Origin: CAYVUI01 sp964454745
GTDB lineage: Bacteria; Planctomycetota; Phycisphaerae; Sedimentisphaerales; Anaerohalosphaeraceae
Assembly (NCBI GenBank): GCA_964454745.1
Contig: CAYVUI010000080.1
Coordinates: 1-21,149 of the forward strand
Direction of reading: 5' to 3'
Length of the DNA: 21,149 nucleotides
Position numbers and translations under genes: made by a program. This document shows positions 13,719-21,149 of the stretch, piece after piece (the first letter of the stretch is position 1; each line of letters begins with the position of its first letter). The notes below the pieces were generated by a model. The model saw only the letters and a list, made by a program, of their open reading frames with translations, did not search any database and was not told the DNA's origin.

Positions 13719-14702
13719 GTGAGAACAACAGGAAAAGAAATGGGCGTTTCGACGCCGACTTTGGTGGGGCAGTCCGCAGCCTTTGAAGGCATTATGCAGA
13801 CGATTGAAGCGGTGGCAGGATGGGATTCCTCGGTCATCATAACCGGTGAAACGGGCACAGGAAAAGAGATGGTCGCCCGGATGATCCATGCACTCAGTGA
13901 ACGGCGAACCAACGTATTCGTTCCGCTCGATTGCACGACCCTGACCGGGCAGTTGTTCGAGAGCCAGCTATTCGGTCACGTCAAGGGTGCGTTTACCAGT
14001 GCCCACAGTGACTCGCTGGGTTTCTTCCGCGCTGCCGACGGCGGGACACTGTTCCTCGACGAAATCGGTGAGATCCCTCTCGAACTCCAGAGCAAGCTTT
14101 TGCGTGTACTCCAGGAAGGGACGGTCACACCGCTGGGTTCCACGAAAAGCTACAAGGTCAACGTCCGCGTGATCTGCGCGACCAACCGCGACCTCCATAA
14201 TATGGTCGTCGAAAAGAAATTCCGCGACGACCTCTACTACCGTCTCAATGTCATGACCATGGAAGTTCCGCCATTGCGTGAGCGGCATGAAGACGTGGTG
14301 CTGCTGGCCAATCACTTCCTTGAAAAGCAGGCACGGCTCTATTCGAGCGAACCCAAGCGTCTCAGCGAAGACGCCCAAAAAGTGCTCATGGATTACCCCT
14401 GGCCCGGTAACGTTCGCGAGCTGGCCAATATCATGGAGCGTGCGTATATTCTCAGCCAAAGCGAAGAGGTCACCGCGGCGACGCTGCCGGCAGAAATAAA
14501 AATGGCCTACAGCCGCCAGGCGGAAACATCGCGAATAAACCGGGGGATTACCTCGCTCGACGAAGCGCAGAAGAACGCAGTCGTCGAAGCGCTCAATGCC
14601 TCCAACGGCCGCAAGATGGCCGCCGCCCGCATGCTCAAAATCGATCACCGCAAGCTCGGACGCCTGATGGATAAATACAACGTCCAGGCGTGCTTCGGCT
14701 GA
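13719..14702 (+). CDS. Sigma-54-dependent transcriptional activator without receiver domain
   Basis: The protein has 327 residues. The AAA+ core covers about 14-235: Walker A GETGTGKE (43-50), the sigma-54 contact loop as KGAFTSA (89-95), Walker B GGTLFLDEIGE (108-118), the arginine region FRDDLYYRLNV (168-178), PPLRER, and YPWPGNVREL (226-235). A Fis-type helix-turn-helix follows at about 280-322 (DEAQKNAVVEALNASNGRKMAAARML...). These proteins remodel sigma-54 polymerase at -24/-12 promoters. No N-terminal receiver, GAF or PAS domain is present, as in PspF-like members, so control must come from expression level or a separate binding partner. The usual GAFTGA is GAFTSA, which could alter sigma-54 coupling. 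GTG start, GAGGTG 7 bases upstream. It may not be linked functionally to the kinase at 4619. Confidence 0.9.
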   Translation: MRTTGKEMGVSTPTLVGQSAAFEGIMQTIEAVAGWDSSVIITGETGTGKEMVARMIHALSERRTNVFVPLDCTTLTGQLFESQLFGHVKGAFTSAHSDSLGFFRAADGGTLFLDEIGEIPLELQSKLLRVLQEGTVTPLGSTKSYKVNVRVICATNRDLHNMVVEKKFRDDLYYRLNVMTMEVPPLRERHEDVVLLANHFLEKQARLYSSEPKRLSEDAQKVLMDYPWPGNVRELANIMERAYILSQSEEVTAATLPAEIKMAYSRQAETSRINRGITSLDEAQKNAVVEALNASNGRKMAAARMLKIDHRKLGRLMDKYNVQACFG

Positions 14703-14721
14703 TCAGCGACACAGAACCGAA

Positions 14722-14775
14722 CAGGCAAATCGCCTGAAACATCAACTGCACGGCCGGGGGGGACACGACCCGGCC
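14722..14775 (+). terminator. Two GC hairpins after the sigma-54 activator gene
   Basis: CAGGC-AAATC-GCCTG (14722-14736) and GGCCGGG-10 bases-CCCGGCC (14752-14775) lie just after the stop. Neither is followed by a U run, so they may be Rho-linked or 3'-protecting structures rather than intrinsic terminators. The rest of the gap to 15005 holds only the promoter at 14861-14889 and its leader. Confidence 0.35.
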
Positions 14776-14860
14776 CGGGACCGGCAGCGGTCATTTCCGT
14801 ATTTCCACTCCTGCATTTCGCTCCAGCACCCAGTGTTTTACCCGGCGCCGGACTTTTTCC

Positions 14861-14889
14861 TTGACAAACGCCGCGGCTCGTGGTAGGCT
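14861..14889 (+). promoter_or_regulatory. Promoter of the secreted-protein operon
   Basis: A perfect TTGACA (14861-14866), a 17-base spacer and TAGGCT (14884-14889) predict a start near 14896 and a leader of about 110 nt before the large gene. The -10 box is GC-rich and imperfect, which may indicate activation. Confidence 0.6.
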
Positions 14890-15005
14890 CTTCGCGTCAC
14901 TTCGGGGCAAGAACGGAAAATCAGCAGATGTAAATGAGCTGCACTGTGCAAACTGTTCGTACGCCCGCGGAGGCAGGGAGCCATTGAGCGAAAAGGAGAC
15001 CGGAG

Positions 15006-18000
15006 ATGGAACATAGAATACGTATCGCGCTGACACTCACCCTTTTTGCGCTCGTTTTGCCGGGCATGGCCAGCGAATTCGTCACCGATATCGAGCCGCT
15101 GGGCGGTAACGACTACATCTGCCGGTACAGCATCGTCAACAGCCAGGCCGCACCCATCGAGCAGTTCATCCTCTTTTTCGACTACCAGCTCTACCGCAAT
15201 CTCATGATCGTCTCCGACCCGGCGGTCTCCGCCCTGCGCTGGCACGAAGACCTGCTCCAGCCCGAGCCCTACTGGGTCTTCGACGGCATCTACCGCGCGG
15301 TGTGCCTCGGCGACGGCATCGGGCAGTTCGAGAGCCTCTCGGGCTTTGCCGTGCAGTTTACCTACCTCGGTCCCGGCCAGCCGCCCGAGCAGCCCTTCCA
15401 GGTTATCAGCAAAACGTACCAGACAATTACTGAACAGGGCCAGACATCCTCCAGTGCCCTCTGGGTCGATGCCTCCCGGCCGCAAACCTACACCCCCGAC
15501 GGCTCGCTGGAGATGCCCTTTCACGAAATCGCTGATGCGGTTGCCTGGGCCGGGGTTCATCCCGATGCGTACAAGGTCAACGTCCTGCCCGGCGAATACC
15601 TGGGCTTTGAACTGACCGCGGATATCCCCGACCTCTACCTTAAAGGCTTTTGCGATGCCGACCACCCCGCCATCATCGACGGCAGCAGAATGGGATCAGG
15701 CTACGCCGTTGTTTTTGACGACAACGACTCCCGGCTGGAAAATTTTGTCATCATTAATCCTTTCGGGGGTGGTATTTACTGCACCAACAACACCTCCTGC
15801 CAGATCATCAATAATATCATCACACTTTGTGGAATCCATACTGATAATGGACTTCCATGTGTGGCCTTGTCTGCTTCCGTCGGCAATGTACGGCTTCTCT
15901 CAAATACCATTACATCCATATGCGATTCAGGTTCTGTTGTCAGTTTGCAAGACCACTGTGCTTTTGATGGAGAAATTGCATACAACATTATTTATAATTA
16001 TAGTGATTCTATTGATCCTGTTCCAGTAGGCATTTTCCTTGGCTCTCAATCATTTTCCTGCGACAACAGTATGATTCATCATAACTGTATAGATTCAATC
16101 AATAATGATTGTTATGTAGAAGAAAATGGAATTGAATACTGCGATTTTGAGCTCAATCCCACCAACTTCTCCGACGATCCCCGCTTTGTCAAACATCCTG
16201 TGGATATTCTTGTCGGAGCGCATGGGATCAGCTATTTTGATTTCGACTTCCACCTCAGGCCCGATTCCCCCTGTATCGACGCCGGCGACCCGGCCTATGC
16301 CCCCGACCACGCGGATATGGATTCCACCGAGCGTCTGACCGGCCCGATTGACATCGGCGCCGATGAAGCCTCGCCCGCTATCGAGCTGATCTACCCCGCC
16401 GGCGGAGAAACCTTTGCCGCGCCCAGCACCCGGAAAATCCGGTGGAACGCACCGGGCCTAAATGGCGACGTACAAATCCTCATCAGCCTCGACGGCGGAC
16501 AATCCTGGGACTACCTAAACTTTTCGACCCCCAACGACGGCGAGCAGCCCTTTACCATCCCGGACATCGCATCCCCGACCTGCCGCATCGCCATCCAGCC
16601 GGCGCAGTACATCCCCGGCATGCCGCGGGACGAATCCGGCGATTTCACCATCGCGCGGCCCGACCCGACCGCTCCAGCCGACCCCCAGTGGCCCATGCAG
16701 GGCAAAAGCAGCTCCCGCAACGCCCTGGCCGACGCTCCCGGCCCGCACATCGGCTGCGTAAAATGGACCTTTCACACCGAGGCCAGCGTCTACAACTCCA
16801 TCACCCTCGGCGAGAACACCGTCCACTTCACCTGCGACGACCACCATCTCTACACCCTCGACATGGACGGCAGCCTGTTGTGGAGCTGCGATCTCGAATC
16901 CCTGCCGACCAGCGAGGCCGTCATCGGGCCGCGCGGCTGTATCTACGTGGCCACCGAGGACGGAACCCTCTGGTCCTTCTCCCCGGACGGCACGCCCCGC
17001 TGGAATTACAAAACCAACGGCGCCATCCTCGCCGCCCCGGCCGTAACACAGGACGGCACCATTTACTTCGGCTCCGGCGACGGAAACCTCTACGCACTTG
17101 ATGCAGCGGGCACCTGCCTCTGGCAGCAGTCCCGCTGGCAATACCGCTATACGGGCCAATTTGACGACGATACCATCTCCTGGTCCCATGACGCAATCAG
17201 CGGCACGGCACTGCAATTCTGCACCGAGGCAACCGTAGTGACCGACTACGACGGCGTAATGGGTACAAACCCCCGCGCGGTCTCCGCATGGGTTCGCGCC
17301 TCCGGTCCCGGTACGATCATTAGCTGGGGCAACAGTGAGGGAAACAACGGCTTCAAGGTCGCGATTGTTTCGCCCGATGCCCCTTACGGCGAATATGCCT
17401 CCCGGCTCATGCTCACTACTGGTGAGGACGTACTGGTCGGCGAGACCGTAATCACCGATAACCAGTGGCACCACATCGCCGTGCGAACGAATGAAAAAAC
17501 TCCCCATTGGAGAGATCTGACCCTCATCGATTTTCAGCTTTACATCGACGGCGTAGAAGAAACCGCCACACTGCTCTATAACGATCCGTATATTTACACA
17601 AATACAAGGTATGATTCCACTGTCATCGGCCCCGGCGATCCGAACAGTTCGCTGATCCTCGACGAAGTAGCGGTATTTAGAACCCTGAGCTCCAAAACCA
17701 TCGAAAAGCTCGCCGGCCGGGCCGTCACCCCCGCCGAGCTGCCCTTCGTAAAGTCATACTGGCCCTTCGATGAGGGACAGGGCACGCAGATTTTTGAGCA
17801 GTATTACAAGATGAAGACCCCCGTCAGTGCCCCGCCCGCGGTCGACAGCCGGGGCAATGTCTATACGAGCTTTCTAAACTGCAATTCGCTTTTCGCCTAT
17901 GACGGCCGGACCGGCGAAATGCTCTGGGAATCCGTCCTGTACGAATACGACCCCGAGGGTGTTTACGGCAACATGCTCAAGGGCCCCTGGATCGTTACCT

Positions 18001-19004
18001 CTCCGGTCATCGACGAAACCCGCGAGCAGATCTACCTCACCTGCCTCGACGATGACAACCTCTACGCCCTGGACCTCAACACCGGCGAAATCCGCTGGCA
18101 GTTGGATATGAAAGATCACGAGCACGAGAAATTCCCGATGCATTGCTACGATGAGAGCCGCCGTTTTTATTATTTTGGAGAGGCGGGCTTCACAACCCCC
18201 ACCATCGGCCCCGACGGCACGGTCTATGTCAGTTGTGAAGATCCCTATATCCGCGCCGTACATCCGGACGGCACCTATAAATGGATTTCACGAATTGACA
18301 ATACAGGCCTGGTCGCACCTGATCCCCTTTACAATGAAGGATGTGACTGGTGGGATGTATACGCATTTACAGGATACGGGTATGGAAGTTCCCAGGCGGG
18401 AGGATACTCAATTACGGCAAGCGCAGACGGCACCCTCTATGCCTCCGGCCCACGGCGCGAAATCGTCGTTCTCGAACCCGATAGCGGGCAAATGATCTCC
18501 CGCTTTCAGTTGGATTACCCCTGTCAGGAAACTCGATACTGGGGTCACTGGGGCTACCTGCAAAGCCCCCCCGGCAGCTACCAGCTCGGTTTTCCGGTCA
18601 TCGGCCAAAACGGAACGATATATGCAAGCTCTACAACAACGTATTACCAGGATGATCTCCCGGGCTGGGGAGATTATTATGTACATGACACCCGAACCGT
18701 GATCGCGATTGACCCCTTTGGATGTGAAGACGCTCGCTATGAATTAACCTGGCTGACCGACGCCAATGCGGATTCGTATGTCAACATTGCAGATTTCACT
18801 TCCCTTTTAGAAAATTGGCGTCACAGGAACCGCGACTACGCAAACTACTATTTCGTTAATTATCAATGGCCGGAACGTCAACCATGCGGTCCCACTTTGC
18901 CTTTCCTGCCTGGGGACTTTAACCGCGACCACCTCGTCAATATATATGATTTGTACCTCCTGACAGATTTCTGGCTGATCGGTGAAACGGGAGGCGCAGA
19001 ATGA
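15006..19004 (+). CDS. Large secreted multidomain protein: beta-helix, Ig-like, PQQ-type propeller with nested LamG, dockerin-like end
   Basis: The protein has 1332 residues. A Sec signal peptide precedes a likely cut after GMA (22). About 23-140 is a beta-rich domain. About 150-455 is a right-handed beta-helix closing with HLRPDSPCIDAGDP and GPIDIGADE, a planctomycete-style ending. About 456-548 is Ig-like (IYPAGGETF, ILISLDGGQSW). From about 575 come PQQ-type propeller blades (DGTLWSFSPDGTPRWNY, GDGNLYALDAAGTCLW). A LamG/concanavalin-like domain (about 711-900; NQWHHIAVR, FQLYIDGVEE, ILDEVAVFR) interrupts the propeller, which resumes (NLYALDLNTGEIRWQL) to about 1245. Two dockerin-like calcium loops end it (DANADSYVNIADF; GDFNRDHLVNIYDL). 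No enzyme motif is seen; adhesion or polysaccharide binding is likely (inference). AGGAGA precedes the ATG. Its stop overlaps the next start. Confidence 0.85.
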   Translation: MEHRIRIALTLTLFALVLPGMASEFVTDIEPLGGNDYICRYSIVNSQAAPIEQFILFFDYQLYRNLMIVSDPAVSALRWHEDLLQPEPYWVFDGIYRAVCLGDGIGQFESLSGFAVQFTYLGPGQPPEQPFQVISKTYQTITEQGQTSSSALWVDASRPQTYTPDGSLEMPFHEIADAVAWAGVHPDAYKVNVLPGEYLGFELTADIPDLYLKGFCDADHPAIIDGSRMGSGYAVVFDDNDSRLENFVIINPFGGGIYCTNNTSCQIINNIITLCGIHTDNGLPCVALSASVGNVRLLSNTITSICDSGSVVSLQDHCAFDGEIAYNIIYNYSDSIDPVPVGIFLGSQSFSCDNSMIHHNCIDSINNDCYVEENGIEYCDFELNPTNFSDDPRFVKHPVDILVGAHGISYFDFDFHLRPDSPCIDAGDPAYAPDHADMDSTERLTGPIDIGADEASPAIELIYPAGGETFAAPSTRKIRWNAPGLNGDVQILISLDGGQSWDYLNFSTPNDGEQPFTIPDIASPTCRIAIQPAQYIPGMPRDESGDFTIARPDPTAPADPQWPMQGKSSSRNALADAPGPHIGCVKWTFHTEASVYNSITLGENTVHFTCDDHHLYTLDMDGSLLWSCDLESLPTSEAVIGPRGCIYVATEDGTLWSFSPDGTPRWNYKTNGAILAAPAVTQDGTIYFGSGDGNLYALDAAGTCLWQQSRWQYRYTGQFDDDTISWSHDAISGTALQFCTEATVVTDYDGVMGTNPRAVSAWVRASGPGTIISWGNSEGNNGFKVAIVSPDAPYGEYASRLMLTTGEDVLVGETVITDNQWHHIAVRTNEKTPHWRDLTLIDFQLYIDGVEETATLLYNDPYIYTNTRYDSTVIGPGDPNSSLILDEVAVFRTLSSKTIEKLAGRAVTPAELPFVKSYWPFDEGQGTQIFEQYYKMKTPVSAPPAVDSRGNVYTSFLNCNSLFAYDGRTGEMLWESVLYEYDPEGVYGNMLKGPWIVTSPVIDETREQIYLTCLDDDNLYALDLNTGEIRWQLDMKDHEHEKFPMHCYDESRRFYYFGEAGFTTPTIGPDGTVYVSCEDPYIRAVHPDGTYKWISRIDNTGLVAPDPLYNEGCDWWDVYAFTGYGYGSSQAGGYSITASADGTLYASGPRREIVVLEPDSGQMISRFQLDYPCQETRYWGHWGYLQSPPGSYQLGFPVIGQNGTIYASSTTTYYQDDLPGWGDYYVHDTRTVIAIDPFGCEDARYELTWLTDANADSYVNIADFTSLLENWRHRNRDYANYYFVNYQWPERQPCGPTLPFLPGDFNRDHLVNIYDLYLLTDFWLIGETGGAE

Positions 19005-19969
19005 GAAAGAATCCGTTTTCAATCTGGGATGTCCTCGCTGTCTTTGGCTGTATCGCAGTGCTTTTGCTGTGCTCTGCCGCGGTGAAATACTCCGGCCTTG
19101 AACACGCGCACCGGCTCTCGTGCGCTGCCAACCTGCACCTGATCGGCCAGGCCTGCGATATCTACACCAATGCGTATGACGGCGCATACCCCGTCGCCGG
19201 CGGACCGGGAAACAACACCTGGGCCTGCCGGGATCAGCAGGATGAATACTGGGGAAATTACGATTACGACTGGAGCGGGGATGACAACATGACGATTTCA
19301 GCATCCCAGTACTTGCTTGTTCGAATCATAGGCATTTCCCCAAAGGCATTCGTTTGCCCGGAGAGCCATGAAACAGCTCTTGAATACCCATGCTGGGGAT
19401 GGCATATTCCACCCGAAAAATGTTATGATTTTGATTACTTCTGGGATTTTGGACACAGGCCTAAAATACACGTAAGCTATTCTTACCATTTTCCCTACGA
19501 ACCCTACAATACCCCTAAAATTGCCCGTCCACTTACGATCACACGCGACCCGAACATGGCTGTCATGGCAGACAAAAGCCCCTGGTATGATGACCACCTG
19601 GAAAGGTCTGACTCCGTGCCCCGGGATGATGAAGACCCCACACAGTATGTCACGCTAATCAACCTGAGCCGGCACCCCTGGGACGAGATCCCAATGGAAG
19701 AACTCATGACCGGTAATTCCGGCAACCACGGCCGGCGGGGACAGAATGTGCTCCGTATCGACGGCTCGGTCCGCTTTGAGACCCGAAGCGATGTCGGCGC
19801 AAACCACGACAACATCTACACATTCTGGACAGGACCTGACTCCTGGCAGGAAGAGGATGTCCGCCGCGGCTGGGCAAGAACAGATCCATACAACACCTGG
19901 GCAAAAACTCAACAGGATTCCATGCTGGTGAATGACGGATTCGATTGGTTTTACCGTTGCGATGATTAA
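19001..19969 (+). CDS. Pseudopilin-like (DUF1559-type) protein, tandem paralogue 1
   Basis: The protein has 322 residues. The N-terminus FSIWDVLAVFGCIAVLLLCSA is a degenerate type IV pilin/pseudopilin segment: Asp replaces the usual Glu5 and there is no clear Gly-Phe prepilin cleavage site, so processing is doubtful and it may stay as a membrane anchor. It is followed by HRLSCAANLHLIGQA and IYTNAYDGAYP (37-64), matching the planctomycete pattern of SCxxNLxQIGxAxxxYxxDxxGxxP. Near the end NVLRIDGSVRFETR resembles the VxxxDGxV motif of DUF1559/H-X9-DG proteins. The ATG overlaps the previous stop (ATGA), so translation is coupled to the large secreted protein, which suggests they work together at the cell surface or in its export. 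A close paralogue follows 17 bases later. Confidence 0.78.
   Translation: MRKNPFSIWDVLAVFGCIAVLLLCSAAVKYSGLEHAHRLSCAANLHLIGQACDIYTNAYDGAYPVAGGPGNNTWACRDQQDEYWGNYDYDWSGDDNMTISASQYLLVRIIGISPKAFVCPESHETALEYPCWGWHIPPEKCYDFDYFWDFGHRPKIHVSYSYHFPYEPYNTPKIARPLTITRDPNMAVMADKSPWYDDHLERSDSVPRDDEDPTQYVTLINLSRHPWDEIPMEELMTGNSGNHGRRGQNVLRIDGSVRFETRSDVGANHDNIYTFWTGPDSWQEEDVRRGWARTDPYNTWAKTQQDSMLVNDGFDWFYRCDD
19086..19223 (+). repeat. 138-bp exact repeat, copy 1
   Basis: By eye it is identical to 20075-20212. It encodes the segment from KYSGLEHAHR (QYSGLEHAHR in the paralogue) to GGPGNNTW. The 45 bases upstream also match with few changes (CTGTATCGC[A/G]GTGCTTTTGC). Identity at silent positions contrasts with the diverged centres of the two genes. 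Confidence 0.9.
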
Positions 19970-19986
19970 TAATTTGAGATAATCTC

Positions 19987-20934
19987 ATGAAAAATAACTC
20001 ACAATTTACAATTCGTGATTGTTTCACCGTCCTCGGCTGTATCGCGGTGCTTTTGCTGTGCTCTGCTTCAATCCAATACTCCGGCCTTGAACACGCGCAC
20101 CGGCTCTCGTGCGCTGCCAACCTGCACCTGATCGGCCAGGCCTGCGATATCTACACCAATGCGTATGACGGCGCATACCCCGTCGCCGGCGGACCGGGAA
20201 ACAACACCTGGGGGCGGGGTTTTGATTACAATGATTACTGGATTAAGAAGGATTATGATTGGAGTGGAAATGATGAGATTGCTGTTTCCGCTTCCCAGTA
20301 CCTGCTCGTTCGCAACATCGGCATCTCTCCCAAGGCTTTCGTCTGCCGGGCAAGTGATGAAGTACCCTACCTTTTTCTCGACAGCAGTGGTGCCGGTCCT
20401 GCCGGGAAAGTGGATTTTGACGAACTCTGGGACTTTGGCGATAGACCCAGGTACCATGTAAGCTATGCCTATCACTTTCCTTATATCCCGGAAAATCCTT
20501 CCTACCCGGCCCGGCCGCTTACAATTACGCACGACCCCAACATGGCTGTCATGGCAGACAAAAGCCCCTGGTATGATGAAGACCTGGAAGAAAGCCAATC
20601 CGTTCCTTACAGCGATGAAGACTTTACATTGTATGTCACCCGGATCAATACAAGTGAGTATCCCTGGGACGAAGTCCCAATCGAGCAACTCATGACCGGC
20701 AATTCCGGCAACCACAACCGCATGGGCCAGAATGTGCTCCGCATTGATGGTTCGGTCCGCTTTGAGACCCGAAGCGACGTCGGCGCAAACCACGACAACA
20801 TCTATACCTTCTGGACAGGAGCTGACTCCTGGCAGGAAGACGATATCCGCTGCGGCTGGGCCGAACGGGACACCTTAGCATTAACGAAAACCCTGCAGGA
20901 TTCCATGCTCGTAAACGATGAATTCCCGCGTTAA
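19987..20934 (+). CDS. Pseudopilin-like (DUF1559-type) protein, tandem paralogue 2
   Basis: The protein has 315 residues and is a close paralogue of the preceding gene. The N-terminal anchor is FTIRDCFTVLGCIAVLLLCSAS, again with Asp in place of Glu5; FTI is nearer to the pilin consensus FTLIE than paralogue 1. The shared blocks are YSGLEHAHRLSCAANLHLIG...GGPGNNTW, LTIT[R/H]DPNMAVMADKSPWYD and ELMTGNSGNH...NVLRIDGSVRFETRSDVGANHDNIYTFWTG (EQLM in this copy). Between blocks the sequences differ strongly (for example DSSGAGPAGKVDFDELWDFG here against HIPPEKCYDFDYFWDFG in paralogue 1). The C-terminal ends also differ. It starts 17 bases after the first paralogue stop, with a poor ribosome-binding site, so reinitiation is possible. 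The function is probably the same, with variant exposed surfaces. Confidence 0.78.
   Translation: MKNNSQFTIRDCFTVLGCIAVLLLCSASIQYSGLEHAHRLSCAANLHLIGQACDIYTNAYDGAYPVAGGPGNNTWGRGFDYNDYWIKKDYDWSGNDEIAVSASQYLLVRNIGISPKAFVCRASDEVPYLFLDSSGAGPAGKVDFDELWDFGDRPRYHVSYAYHFPYIPENPSYPARPLTITHDPNMAVMADKSPWYDEDLEESQSVPYSDEDFTLYVTRINTSEYPWDEVPIEQLMTGNSGNHNRMGQNVLRIDGSVRFETRSDVGANHDNIYTFWTGADSWQEDDIRCGWAERDTLALTKTLQDSMLVNDEFPR
20075..20212 (+). repeat. 138-bp exact repeat, copy 2
   Basis: Partner of 19086-19223, 989 bases downstream in the same orientation and in the same reading frame of the paralogous gene. Further shared blocks occur around the coding sequence for NMAVMADKSPWYD and near the 3' ends. Confidence 0.9.
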
Positions 20935-20993
20935 CAATCTTTTAACATTTCCCTCGTAAAACGCACACACAATCCGCATAGAATCACCCGCGT

Positions 20994-21011
20994 ACCTGTC
21001 GGCACACAGGT
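20994..21011 (+). promoter_or_regulatory. Hairpin between the pseudopilin pair and the next gene
   Basis: ACCTGT-CGGCAC-ACAGGT is a perfect 6-bp stem with a 6-base loop, 50 bases before the next ATG and 60 bases after the previous stop. There is no U run after it (an A run follows at 21029-21038), so it is not a typical intrinsic terminator. A TAGAAT -10-like box lies just upstream (about 20979-20984), which would put the hairpin at the transcript start. Confidence 0.3.
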
Positions 21012-21060
21012 GCAAAACTGGCAGAGAAGAAAAAAAAACCGGCATGGACGGAGAAGGAAA

Positions 21061-21149
21061 ATGAAAACCCGAGCTTTCGGTCCGGGCACGTTGTGCCTGG
21101 CCTTAATTGCAGCGTGTATATCGCCGGCACAGGCGAACCCTCGTCATAG
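21061..21149 (+). CDS. Start of an exported protein (signal peptide only)
   Basis: The ATG at 21061 has GGAGAAGGAAA directly upstream, and the frame is open to the window edge (29 codons). The product begins MKTRAFGPGTLCLALIAACI and continues SPAQANPRH: a basic start, a hydrophobic core and an AQA cleavage-like site after residue 26, so a Sec signal peptide. The Cys residues are not in a lipobox context followed by small residues, so a lipoprotein is less likely. It follows the secreted-protein operon in the same direction and probably belongs to the same surface system, but its function cannot be told from this part. Confidence 0.7.
   Translation, partial: MKTRAFGPGTLCLALIAACISPAQANPRH

Noticed and set aside
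4619..14702. A two-component pair made of the histidine kinase and the sigma-54 activator
   Set aside because: The activator has no receiver domain and lies about 7.5 kb away with opposite-strand genes between, so a direct phosphorelay is not supported.
1..21149. CRISPR arrays, tRNA or rRNA genes, insertion sequences
   Set aside because: No regularly spaced short repeats, no cloverleaf with a TTCGA-type arm, no rRNA sequence, and no transposase frame were seen on either strand.

Overview
The window looks like a chromosomal segment of a Planctomycetota bacterium, most likely class Phycisphaerae. This is inferred from gene content: a very large secreted beta-helix / Ig-like / PQQ-propeller / LamG / dockerin-like protein, degenerate pseudopilin-like proteins with the SCAANLHLIGQ...YDGAYP layout, a rhomboid protease with N-terminal zinc ribbons, an M. 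tuberculosis-type RpiB and an orphan terminase-like protein. No 16S or other marker gene is present, so the placement is not proven. Most genes are GC-rich; 6339-7487 and about 15730-16145 are clearly AT-richer.

Layout. 1-1470 (minus strand): the start of an unknown gene at the edge, a NUDIX-type hydrolase, and an MqsA/YgiT-type antitoxin whose DUF4258-like toxin survives only as an internally deleted remnant. Two near-identical 41-bp repeats flank this toxin-antitoxin remnant, and each carries the -35 element of a good sigma-70 promoter. 1724-4416 (plus): a tight cluster of rpiB, a NagD-like HAD phosphatase and a complete terminase-large-subunit-like ATPase/nuclease with no other phage gene nearby. 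4619-8651 (plus): a soluble PAS-PAS histidine kinase without a partner regulator, a lipoprotein, and a zinc-ribbon rhomboid protease. 8652-9295: no protein gene, but the minus strand holds a promoter, several strong helices and an intrinsic terminator, which together suggest a structured RNA of about 340 nt. 9296-12305 (minus): two YeeE/YedE half-transporters and citramalate synthase cimA.

12486-13231 (plus) is a SAM-dependent methyltransferase broken by one frameshift at a G run. 13719-14702 is a sigma-54 activator lacking a receiver domain, preceded by a strong promoter and a 290-nt structured leader. 15006-20934 is an apparent operon: the 1332-residue secreted protein followed by two tandem pseudopilin-like paralogues that share exact DNA blocks around diverged centres. 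The window ends in the signal peptide of another exported protein.

The best candidates for something undescribed are the minus-strand RNA (8688-9026), the structured leader of the sigma-54 activator, the orphan terminase in a metabolic cluster, and the promoter-bearing repeats around the decayed toxin-antitoxin locus. All calls are by eye; no database search was possible.
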